Virus record (IMG/VR): IMGVR_UViG_3300025276_000004
Location: 1 to 57,707 of that record
Direction: 5' to 3' (one strand)
Source: a virus
Length of the DNA: 57,707 bases
Part shown: positions 16,383-21,968 of the stretch, piece by piece
How the letters are laid out: each line of letters starts with the position of its first letter
Numbering within the stretch: the stretch's first letter is position 1
The notes under the pieces: generated by a model
Seen by the model: the letters and a program-made list of their open reading frames with translations, nothing else
Told to the model about the DNA's origin: nothing
Databases searched by the model: none
Position numbers and translations under genes: made by a program

Positions 16383-16546
16383 ATCCCCAAGGGGGGATAC
16401 TATATTTAAAAAGTCTTCAAAAAGACTTTAGCAATTCGCCCACGGGGGGCGAATTTAAAAAGATTGCAGCTAAAGCTACTCTCTTTATTTCAAAAAGTTT
16501 CCATAGAAACTTTAAGGGTTCAAGGATCTCTAGAAGATCCTTGAAC
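16383..16546. other. Array of five stem-loops in a gene-free stretch
   Basis: Successive perfect stems: ATCCCC/GGGGAT (16383-16398), AAAGTCTT/AAGACTTT (16410-16429), AATTCGCC/GGCGAATT (16433-16455, described separately), AAAGTTTC/GAAACTTT (16494-16513) and a 12-pair stem GTTCAAGGATCT/AGATCCTTGAAC (16518-16546). The whole gap 16140-16697 contains no convincing gene; the rest, 16581-16697, shows only a ribosome-binding site (AGGAAAGG). Confidence 0.7.
16433..16455 (+). promoter_or_regulatory. Loop-conserved hairpin 3 (candidate hairpin promoter)
   Basis: Arms AATTCGCC/GGCGAATT enclosing CACGGGG, followed by TAAAAAGATTG. Same loop core and 3' flank as the other three family members. Lies 242 bases ahead of the gene at 16698. 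Confidence 0.6.
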
Positions 16547-16563
16547 TCAAAAAGCTGGTGATT

Positions 16564-16580
16564 ACCGACAAAAGGCACTT
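16564..16580 (+). repeat. 17-bp motif ACCGACAAANNGCACTT, copy 1
   Basis: Matches copies at 20502-20518 and 20535-20551 at all but two or three positions. All three are intergenic, on the same strand, near GCTGGT. Function unknown. Confidence 0.5.
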
Positions 16581-16697
16581 AGAATACCAGAGGCAATAAA
16601 TATTTCATATATAGTTTACTTACTAATGGCGCTGTACGTACTTATAGCAGTCATACTCAAACGACCATAACACAACTAGTCAGGAAAGGCTATCAAA

Positions 16698-16910
16698 ATG
16701 ACAACAGTAAATCCAATCGGACGTAGCAATTTACAATTTCGCCGCACAACAAAGCGGTATGGTAAACCAATAGGATCATTCTCTAATCACCAAGGATACC
16801 TTTCTGTCGCACGAGATGTAGCGTCAGGTCAATTCGTATCTCGGACTAAACTATCTATAGCTACTGTAGATCGTATTCGAAATGTAATCAAACTACGAGG
16901 TTTCAACTAA
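16698..16910 (+). CDS. Small basic hypothetical protein
   Basis: 70 aa, strongly basic (FRRTTKRYGK, RTKLSIATVDRIRNVIKLRG), suggesting nucleic-acid binding. AGGAAAGG site upstream. First gene after the hairpin-rich gap. No family recognised. Confidence 0.65.
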   Translation: MTTVNPIGRSNLQFRRTTKRYGKPIGSFSNHQGYLSVARDVASGQFVSRTKLSIATVDRIRNVIKLRGFN

Positions 16911-17074
16911 TGGACAAACAAAATATCTTCTGGACAGCAGAAGGTGAAGTTGTAATAGAAATAGCTGGAAGGGCATTGATACTAAAACGAGCAGAAGCAG
17001 AAGCTCTGTTCGTAGATCTTGGTCATGTTTTACAAGACATGGCTGTATCTAATGACAAAGTGAATGATGGGTGA
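16910..17074 (+). CDS. 54-aa hypothetical protein
   Basis: ATG overlaps the previous stop (TAATG). Product MDKQNIFWTAEGEVVIEIAG... has a beta hairpin followed by a helix. Overlaps the next gene by 11 bases, so this is a tightly packed coupled run. Confidence 0.55.
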   Translation: MDKQNIFWTAEGEVVIEIAGRALILKRAEAEALFVDLGHVLQDMAVSNDKVNDG

Positions 17075-17303
17075 CCTAGTAAACTTTGAAGATAGAAGAA
17101 GAGCTATTGAGTATCGTAGGATTGCCCAGCTCTTTAATGTTGTAGTCCACATAGGCACTAACGATGAATACGAAATCGACATGGAGTGCAATGAGGACTA
17201 CGACACATGGGCAGTCTTCATGGGTCTAGAATGTCTATACGCTAAATATGGAATCGAGAATGGGTTCCTTGGAGATGATGATGATAAAAAGGAAGATGAG
17301 TAA
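17064..17303 (+). CDS. Acidic hypothetical protein
   Basis: 79 aa ending in a poly-acidic tail (DDDDKKEDE), with EYEIDMECNEDYDTW in the middle. Two ATG codons in tandem; either could start. Acidic small early phage proteins sometimes mimic DNA, but there is no direct evidence here. Confidence 0.6.
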   Translation: MMGDLVNFEDRRRAIEYRRIAQLFNVVVHIGTNDEYEIDMECNEDYDTWAVFMGLECLYAKYGIENGFLGDDDDKKEDE

Positions 17304-17469
17304 CTTCGATGTGACAATAACAATTACAAACACATTTAAACTTCCAGCTATTGACAAGGAGTCTGCTGTTCATCAAGCTATCGCACTGGGTATAGACGAA
17401 GTAATAAAAAATGCAGACTTCAGTTCATCAGTCAAAAAATCGGAGACAGATAATGACGGTTATAATTAA
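17296..17469 (+). CDS. 57-aa hypothetical protein
   Basis: ATG 17296 follows AAAAGGAAG and overlaps the previous gene by 8 bases; this start removes an unlikely 16-residue extension read from 17248. Product MSNFDVTITITNTFKLPAID... looks alpha/beta. Function unknown. Confidence 0.6.
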   Translation: MSNFDVTITITNTFKLPAIDKESAVHQAIALGIDEVIKNADFSSSVKKSETDNDGYN

Positions 17470-17683
17470 TCCCGGAAGGGACGAAGTACAAGCAGTCTTC
17501 CTTAGGTCTGCACTAAAACTATCTCAAAAAGGTATCATGCCTAGTAAAGGTTTGACTAAAAAGAAACTAATGTCACTCGCATCTCACATCACAGGTAATG
17601 CTTACAAAAGAGGTCAATTAGATAATGCAATCTATGACCTGACATCTGTGATTGATGCAAACGAAACGGATATATATAACTAA
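17453..17683 (+). CDS. 76-aa hypothetical protein
   Basis: Started at ATG 17453 (after CGGAGACAG) rather than 17411, giving a 17-base overlap in keeping with neighbours. Product is helical and basic in the middle (KGLTKKKLMSLASHITGNAYKRG). No family recognised. Confidence 0.6.
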   Translation: MTVIINPGRDEVQAVFLRSALKLSQKGIMPSKGLTKKKLMSLASHITGNAYKRGQLDNAIYDLTSVIDANETDIYN

Positions 17684-17694
17684 AGGGGAACCTC

Positions 17695-18189
17695 ATGCCT
17701 AACCATTGCTACCAGCAAGTCTTCCTTGAAGGCCAAACAGAACTAATTAGAGAACTATACAACAGTCTGGCATATGTTCAGCCACAATTCTTACAGACTA
17801 TTATGCCAACTCCAATAGAATTGTTTACTTCAAAAGACTGGTCAGTATATGACTGGCGAGTTGAAAACTGGGGTACTAAATGGGAAGTCGCAGAAGTAGA
17901 AATAACAGATACTTCTTGGGATTACTCTGGTAATATCATGCCTAGTTACCTGATAGGTGATAAGACAAAAGAAGTCTTGCAGAACAATACAACTTCTACA
18001 ATCAACTTCAATTGCTGGACTGCTTGGGGACCACCCACACCAGTCTGGGATAAACTCAAAAATCTAGGTGTGTTCGTAGATGCTGACTATCAGGACGAAG
18101 GAGGGATGTTTGAAGGTACATGGTTAGATGGTGTCAACGACTCATGGAACCCTGATGATGGAGAGGATGTAGAAGATGATAACAACTAA
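17695..18189 (+). CDS. Api92-like ferredoxin-fold protein
   Basis: 164 aa. MPNHCYQQVFLEG at the start, 'WRVENWGTKWEV' near residues 54-65, and Trp-rich 'FNCWTAWGPPTPVWDKL' near 105-120 fit the Api92-like family (ferredoxin-like fold) found in phages and plasmids; biochemical role unknown. The C-terminus is highly acidic (DDGEDVEDDNN). Preceded by AAAGGGGAAC. Confidence 0.75.
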   Translation: MPNHCYQQVFLEGQTELIRELYNSLAYVQPQFLQTIMPTPIELFTSKDWSVYDWRVENWGTKWEVAEVEITDTSWDYSGNIMPSYLIGDKTKEVLQNNTTSTINFNCWTAWGPPTPVWDKLKNLGVFVDADYQDEGGMFEGTWLDGVNDSWNPDDGEDVEDDNN

Positions 18190-18376
18190 TCAATGGGATG
18201 AAACAGTTGTCAAAGTTGAAATAGATCAATTAGATAATGATCAAATAGCTATGGTAACTGGGATATGTAGAGAAACCCTAGATAGACTTGATATAAATTC
18301 ATACTTTGACATGGAACTATCAATCATCCTCTTAAATAGAGATGCATTAGAAACCAATATAACAGAAAGTAAATAA
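18176..18376 (+). CDS. 66-aa acidic hypothetical protein
   Basis: Overlaps the Api92-like gene by 14 bases. Acidic, helical (NDQIAMVTGICRETLDRLDIN). No recognised motif. Followed after one base by the Gp88-like gene. Confidence 0.55.
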   Translation: MITTNQWDETVVKVEIDQLDNDQIAMVTGICRETLDRLDINSYFDMELSIILLNRDALETNITESK

Positions 18377-18377
18377 C

Positions 18378-19007
18378 ATGGCTAAAGAGGCTGTACACAT
18401 ATCTGTAATGACAGGTAAACTACAAGGGCTGAGAGCAATCAGCACGAACACTAAAACAAATAAATATTGTAAGACACAGCACGAACAAGCTGTGGCTAAA
18501 GATTCAAATAATATTTGCAAGGTATGTTACAGTCACAAAATGCTAGATGGTTTCCGTAAGAATATGGCACCAGCCTTGCAACGCAACTCAGACCTTCTAT
18601 CATCAAGACCTCTAGAACGTAGAGAAATACCAAGGATCAATGACAGTATATTCAGGTTCGATGCACATGGTGAGTTAATCAACCAGCAACACTTCGATAA
18701 CCTGATGGCAATCGTCATAGATAATCCTTGGTGTGTCTTTACACTCTGGACTAAAAGACCACACTATGCGTCTAACTATATAGATAAACATGGTAAACCT
18801 AAGAACCTAATACTGGTGTTTAGTAACCCACTCATGGGAAGTATCATGAGTAAACGTCCAAAACACTTTGATAAAACCTTCAACAATGTAATGGAAGATC
18901 AACACCTTGATAAACAAAACTGTACTGGGCAAAAATGCCAAGACTGCAGATTGTGTTATTCTTTCAATGATGTTCATACAATAGTAGAAAAAGTTAAGAG
19001 GTACTAA
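18378..19007 (+). CDS. Gp88-like cysteine-cluster protein
   Basis: 209 aa. 'STNTKTNKYC' and CKVCYS (residues about 23-51), 'FRFDAHGELINQQHFDNLMAI' (92-112) and FTLWTKRP (120-127) match phage gene product 88-type proteins; CTGQKCQDCRLCY near the C-terminus supplies four more Cys. The layout resembles a truncated radical SAM-like barrel with an iron-sulfur or zinc cluster, but the classical CxxxCxxC is not obvious. Substrate unknown. Overlaps the next start (TAATG). Confidence 0.6.
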   Translation: MAKEAVHISVMTGKLQGLRAISTNTKTNKYCKTQHEQAVAKDSNNICKVCYSHKMLDGFRKNMAPALQRNSDLLSSRPLERREIPRINDSIFRFDAHGELINQQHFDNLMAIVIDNPWCVFTLWTKRPHYASNYIDKHGKPKNLILVFSNPLMGSIMSKRPKHFDKTFNNVMEDQHLDKQNCTGQKCQDCRLCYSFNDVHTIVEKVKRY

Positions 19008-19225
19008 TGAAAACAATAGTACACGTTAATCAACATATAATAAAAAGCAACAGCAAAACAGGTTCGAAAGATCCTGTCTTGACTGTGAAAACATATAACT
19101 CAAACACTTACACAAACAGAGTTAAAATAGATGGGCCATGCACTATTGTGTATAGCCCTGATAAACCTCTGTCATGTGGTGCAAAAGTATGGATAGAAAC
19201 ACAAGAAGAGGTAACCTGTGAATGA
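19007..19225 (+). CDS. Conserved marine-phage hypothetical protein
   Basis: 72 aa beginning MKTIVHVNQHIIKSN with YSPDKPLSCGAKVWIET near residues 49-65, a pattern I recognise from cyanophages and other marine phages as a conserved protein without known function. Coupled to both neighbours by 1- and 4-base overlaps. Confidence 0.65.
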   Translation: MKTIVHVNQHIIKSNSKTGSKDPVLTVKTYNSNTYTNRVKIDGPCTIVYSPDKPLSCGAKVWIETQEEVTCE

Positions 19226-19557
19226 CTATGTATATGAATCAATATCAAGAACAAGCAATGAAAACTGCAATCTTTCCAGATAGCACAGACAACGAAGCAC
19301 TATCATACTTAACTATGGGATTGTGTGGAGAAGCTGGAGAAGTTGCAAACAAAATCAAGAAATGTATCAGAGATGGTAATGACTACACTGGTATCTCAGA
19401 GGAACTGGGGGATGTCCTCTGGTATGTTGCAGTACTCGCACGTTATCTAGAATGGGACACAGCAAAATCTCTAGAAGAGATTGCCGCTGCTAACCTATAT
19501 AAATTAGATAAACGTGCTAAAAACGGAACCTTGCAGGGTTCAGGCGATAACCGCTAA
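19222..19557 (+). CDS. mazG: MazG-like nucleotide pyrophosphohydrolase
   Basis: 111 aa with the all-alpha NTP-pyrophosphatase signature: E37/E40 in LCGEAGEVANKIKK and E60/E61/D64 in ISEELGDVLWY, which bind the Mg2+ ions. It hydrolyses nucleoside triphosphates to monophosphates; phage MazG may trim unusual dNTPs, alter (p)ppGpp level or feed nucleotide recycling. It belongs with ThyX, glutaredoxin and the ribonucleotide reductase of this phage. Confidence 0.85.
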   Translation: MTMYMNQYQEQAMKTAIFPDSTDNEALSYLTMGLCGEAGEVANKIKKCIRDGNDYTGISEELGDVLWYVAVLARYLEWDTAKSLEEIAAANLYKLDKRAKNGTLQGSGDNR

Positions 19558-19619
19558 TGATGGGGGTTTTGTTTGGATTTTGCATACTAATAGTAATTCT
19601 AGCAGCAAACATGAGATAG
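19557..19619 (+). CDS. 20-aa membrane peptide
   Basis: ATGATG overlapping the mazG stop (TAATG). The peptide MMGVLFGFCILIVILAANMR is one transmembrane helix. Too short for homology; coupling is the only support. Confidence 0.35.
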   Translation: MMGVLFGFCILIVILAANMR

Positions 19620-19627
19620 GATAACCA

Positions 19628-19774
19628 ATGCAAAATAAGCTTAATATTCTTGAAGTAATCGTAGCAGTAATGGAAGATCAAATAGATAACCTACACGAAA
19701 GGATCAAGTCTATTGAGATAGAGCTAGGAATACAGAAGATCCTCACAAAACAAAAGGAAGATACTCATGGCTAA
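19628..19774 (+). CDS. 48-aa coiled-coil protein
   Basis: ATG 19628 eight bases after the preceding stop. Heptad-like sequence (ILEVIVAVMEDQIDNLHERIKSIEIELG). Overlaps the next start by 8 bases. Function unknown. Confidence 0.5.
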   Translation: MQNKLNILEVIVAVMEDQIDNLHERIKSIEIELGIQKILTKQKEDTHG

Positions 19775-20063
19775 AAATCTATTAGGTAAGTCAAGGAACA
19801 TGCAAGACCCATACGCTATCTATAAAGGTGATGGCTCATTCGGAGAAACTGAAATGAGACTGCTAAAAACTTATCAACTCCCAAAAAACGAATCAACAAA
19901 TCAATATGCTCGTTGGTTCATAGCAGTTAAAACAGATGCAACCTTTGGTAGTTTTGACATGGGTGACAGTTACATTAAAGAAGCAACAGATGGTCTGCTA
20001 CTTACCTATGCTAGTCCAGAGTTCAAAGAACAATATCAAGCAGAAACAGGGAACCATCCCTAA
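19767..20063 (+). CDS. Conserved marine-phage hypothetical protein
   Basis: 98 aa: MAKNLLGKSRNMQDPYAIY at the start and LLKTYQLPKNESTNQYARWFIAVKT in the middle, patterns shared with small proteins of cyano- and pelagiphages, function unknown. AAAAGGAAG site upstream. Confidence 0.65.
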   Translation: MAKNLLGKSRNMQDPYAIYKGDGSFGETEMRLLKTYQLPKNESTNQYARWFIAVKTDATFGSFDMGDSYIKEATDGLLLTYASPEFKEQYQAETGNHP

Positions 20064-20090
20064 ATTATAACATACAGAGGTAATAAAACA

Positions 20091-20201
20091 ATGACAGCAT
20101 TTATAGCAGCAATCGTACACGTAGGTATCGCCTTAGGAGTAGGTGTAGCCGTAATCGACATCAGTACAAATGTGATCACTACAATCTCGTCTGCCTTCTA
20201 A
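20091..20201 (+). CDS. 36-aa hydrophobic peptide
   Basis: AGAGGTAATAAAACA precedes ATG 20091. The product (MTAFIAAIVHVGIALGVGVAV...) is a single transmembrane helix with a Ser/Thr tail. Function unknown. Confidence 0.45.
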   Translation: MTAFIAAIVHVGIALGVGVAVIDISTNVITTISSAF

Positions 20202-20205
20202 AACA

Positions 20206-20451
20206 ATGCCATTTACAATTGAAGAAGAGTTTCACCAAACAAGAATAGTAGTCATGGATGACTCCGGTGACGATCTCGATGTCGATTTGATTATAGAAAA
20301 CGCTGGCGAATACGAGGGATATGTATCGTTACGTCAGTACAACAATGATACTGAGTGCTACGAGATAATAACAATGTCACCAGACATGTTTAAAGATCTA
20401 ATAAAATCCTGGGATTCCCCAGCAGGGTTCCACGGACTACTATGGGAATAA
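20206..20451 (+). CDS. Acidic hypothetical protein
   Basis: 81 aa, 20% Asp/Glu (DDSGDDLDVDLIIENAGEYEG). Four bases after the preceding stop. Last gene before a double terminator, so it closes the first plus-strand gene run. Function unknown. Confidence 0.6.
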   Translation: MPFTIEEEFHQTRIVVMDDSGDDLDVDLIIENAGEYEGYVSLRQYNNDTECYEIITMSPDMFKDLIKSWDSPAGFHGLLWE

Positions 20452-20455
20452 AAAA

Positions 20456-20490
20456 AGACCCCAGAGACTCACACAGAGTCTTTGGGGTCT
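20456..20490. terminator. Bidirectional terminator hairpin
   Basis: A 15-pair stem (AGACCCCAGAGACTC with GAGTCTTTGGGGTCT, one wobble, 5-base loop). On the minus strand it is followed by seven T, so it mainly ends the leftward transcript of the gene at 20570-20962; it may also stop rightward transcripts. Confidence 0.75.
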
Positions 20491-20501
20491 AATAGTTACT
20501 A

Positions 20502-20518
20502 ACCGACAAACCGCACTT
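20502..20518 (+). repeat. 17-bp motif ACCGACAAANNGCACTT, copy 2
   Basis: ACCGACAAACCGCACTT; compare 16564-16580 and 20535-20551. It overlaps the left arm and loop of the terminator at 20508-20531. Confidence 0.5.
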
Positions 20519-20531
20519 GCTGGTTTTTTTT
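20508..20531 (+). terminator. Short rightward terminator
   Basis: Arms AAACC/GGTTT with GC/GC inside, followed by an uninterrupted eight-T run. Ends the early plus-strand transcript in the convergent gap before the minus gene. Confidence 0.55.
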
Positions 20532-20534
20532 AAA

Positions 20535-20551
20535 ACCGACAAAGCGCACTG
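20535..20551 (+). repeat. 17-bp motif ACCGACAAANNGCACTT, copy 3
   Basis: ACCGACAAAGCGCACTG, 33 bases after copy 2. Confidence 0.5.
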
Positions 20552-20569
20552 GCAGTTTCTTGCAGAATC

Positions 20570-20962
20570 TTACACGATCCGCAAGGACTTGAGTTTACTG
20601 TCAAGCTCCTCATCAGAGAGAACTTCAGTGCCTAGCTCTTCTATTTGAAGCTCTCTGCGCTGTAACTTAGGTTGCTCATACTCTGCAATCTTTGATGCAA
20701 GATCACTAGCAGTATCAAATTCTTCCTCATCTAATGCTTTAAACATCAGGATCTTCAAGACATCTAAGGAGTTCATATCTACATGATCAAGTACATCTTC
20801 CTTATATTTCTTCCAGTCTCCCATGCTCATCTTCAAGGCTTGCCTAGCATCACTAGATGCTTTACGAGAAGCTGCGGATTTTAATTGCATCTCTTTAGCA
20901 TTGTCTTTAGTAAATGAGGGAGCTAAATTCTTGAGACTATTAGGATGTATTCCTTTGGTCAT
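20570..20962 (-). CDS. Putative terminase small subunit
   Basis: 130 aa, almost all helical. The start GIHPNSLKNLAPSFTKDNAKEMQLKSAASRKAS and the core SLDVLKILMFKALDEEEFDTASDLASKIAEYEQPKLQRRE resemble small terminase-type proteins of marine podoviruses, which recognise phage DNA for packaging. It is the only minus-strand gene in the rightward arm, has its own T7-like promoter (first base 21037) and its own terminator, so it appears timed with late genes, consistent with packaging. No HTH can be shown by eye; a regulatory protein remains possible. Confidence 0.5.
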   Translation of the reverse strand: MTKGIHPNSLKNLAPSFTKDNAKEMQLKSAASRKASSDARQALKMSMGDWKKYKEDVLDHVDMNSLDVLKILMFKALDEEEFDTASDLASKIAEYEQPKLQRRELQIEELGTEVLSDEELDSKLKSLRIV

Positions 20963-20989
20963 ATAAATTACCTCTTATAGTGCTAAATG

Positions 20990-21012
20990 AATTCGACCAC
21001 AGGGGTCGAATT
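20990..21012 (+). promoter_or_regulatory. Loop-conserved hairpin 4 (candidate hairpin promoter)
   Basis: Arms AATTCGACC/GGTCGAATT around ACAGG, then TTTAAAGAGAA. Same loop as hairpin 2 with compensatory arm changes. It lies 53 bases before the rightward gene at 21066 and, on the other strand, in the leader of the putative small terminase gene. Confidence 0.65.
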
Positions 21013-21032
21013 TTTAAAGAGAATAAGTATCT

Positions 21033-21055
21033 CTTCCTATAAGGAACTTAAAGAA
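21033..21055 (-). promoter_or_regulatory. Phage RNA polymerase promoter, copy 4
   Basis: Minus-strand TTCTTTAAGTTCCTTATAGG with predicted first base at 21037. The transcript would begin GGAAGAG and fold AAGAGA with TCTCTT, then run into the gene at 20570-20962. Confidence 0.72.
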
Positions 21056-21065
21056 AGGGCATAAA

Positions 21066-21311
21066 ATGTCAGACATAGTAAAAGAACCATCACATTACAC
21101 AATGTGGAAGATAGAACCTATAACATTCATAATGGATAACCACTTACCCTTCCATACTGGTAACATCATCAAGTATGCCATGAGGGCAGGTTACAAAATC
21201 TATGAGGGTGAAGACGAAATAGGTTCAGAAATAACAGACCTTCGTAAAGTCATGCGGTATGCAGAGATGCGTATAGAACAACTCGACAGAAACATGAAAG
21301 ATTACATCTAA
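21066..21311 (+). CDS. DUF3310 protein (T7 gp1.7-like)
   Basis: 81 aa. EPSHYTMWKIEPITFIMDNHLPFHTGNIIKYAMRAGYK then DLRKVMRYAEMRI is the DUF3310 signature (HY..ie.i.fi...GN.iKY..R...K...DL.K). T7 gp1.7, a nucleotide kinase, carries this domain, so a role in nucleotide metabolism is plausible. First gene of the nucleotide/replication run; AAAGAAAGGGC site. Confidence 0.75.
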   Translation: MSDIVKEPSHYTMWKIEPITFIMDNHLPFHTGNIIKYAMRAGYKIYEGEDEIGSEITDLRKVMRYAEMRIEQLDRNMKDYI

Positions 21312-21502
21312 TGGGTGAATTTAAGAAAATACAAACAGAAATTGATGAAATTGTAAGGCTAACGTACATGCTAGGTGACTTCTGTACATCAAAAGGTTTC
21401 ACAGAAATTGTGTATGCCAAATGTTTAGACGCAGATATTAACAGTGAGTACATGAATTACGCTAACAAAAGAATATCGGAGGTGTTATATGAATTGGATT
21501 AG
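21311..21502 (+). CDS. 63-aa hypothetical protein
   Basis: Coupled to the DUF3310 gene (TAATG). Helical with EIDEIVRLTYMLGDFC and ANKRISEVLYELD. No family recognised. Overlaps the DUF1127 gene by 14 bases. Confidence 0.6.
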   Translation: MGEFKKIQTEIDEIVRLTYMLGDFCTSKGFTEIVYAKCLDADINSEYMNYANKRISEVLYELD

Positions 21503-21767
21503 CAAAGTAGCAGAAAAACTACGTAGACGAGTAAACATTAATGCAACAGTTCGTGAACTGCACATGTTAAATGACTATCAGCTTAAAGATTTAGGCATAA
21601 TGCGTGGTCAAATTGACAGTGTAGCTAGAGGAATCATAGATTTCCACAGATTAGTAAGAGATAAGTCAGAAGAAGAGCAAGTAGAAAGCATTCTAAGCTC
21701 TCCTGAAGAAACCTCTGAGGGTCTGAGTGGGTTCAAGGACATACAAGGGTCAAGGGATAAGGTATAA
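21489..21767 (+). CDS. DUF1127 (YjiS-like) protein
   Basis: 92 aa. Residues about 18-45, NATVRELHMLNDYQLKDLGIMRGQIDSVARG, follow the DUF1127 pattern (tRELxxLdDreLxDiGisRxdI). These small Arg-rich proteins are frequent in alphaproteobacteria, where members bind RNA or act in RNA turnover and stress physiology. The 45-residue acidic C-terminal extension (SEEEQVESILSSPEETSEG) is not usual for the short family members. Start has CGGAGGTGTTAT upstream. A host-derived regulator is likely. Confidence 0.75.
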   Translation: MNWISKVAEKLRRRVNINATVRELHMLNDYQLKDLGIMRGQIDSVARGIIDFHRLVRDKSEEEQVESILSSPEETSEGLSGFKDIQGSRDKV

Positions 21768-21770
21768 ATC

Positions 21771-21968
21771 ATGTGGATACTAATGTGGATGCAATTATTA
21801 TCAGGATTGCAGGTAGAACACTACCAATTAGGGTCTTACACACAGAAAGATGAGTGTAAGAAGGCAGAATCTCGTGCTCAAGTAATGAAACAGAACAATG
21901 GAACAGCTATCTTTTGTGTAAAGGTAGATATAGAAAGGTTTTTAGATGATAATCGCAACGTATATTGA
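21771..21968 (+). CDS. 65-aa secreted or membrane-tethered protein
   Basis: The N-terminus MWILMWMQLLSGLQVEHYQLG is a short signal-like stretch; two Cys (in DECKK and IFCVK) could form a disulfide. Overlaps thyX by 23 bases. Function unknown. Confidence 0.5.
   Translation: MWILMWMQLLSGLQVEHYQLGSYTQKDECKKAESRAQVMKQNNGTAIFCVKVDIERFLDDNRNVY

Noticed and set aside
16322-16561. Open plus-strand frame of 79 codons in the hairpin-rich gap
   Set aside because: It runs through a terminator and four perfect stem-loops; the frame is a by-product of inverted repeats.
13695-16697. tRNA gene in the gene-free stretches
   Set aside because: Stem-loops were checked for cloverleaf, TPsiC and CCA features; the structure at 16174-16295 is too long and lacks these motifs.
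14261-21012. Reading the four loop-conserved hairpins as ordinary terminators
   Set aside because: T-runs are short (3-5), the first copy has no upstream plus-strand gene, and all lie ahead of genes in one orientation. The possibility is not fully excluded for 15569 and 16433.
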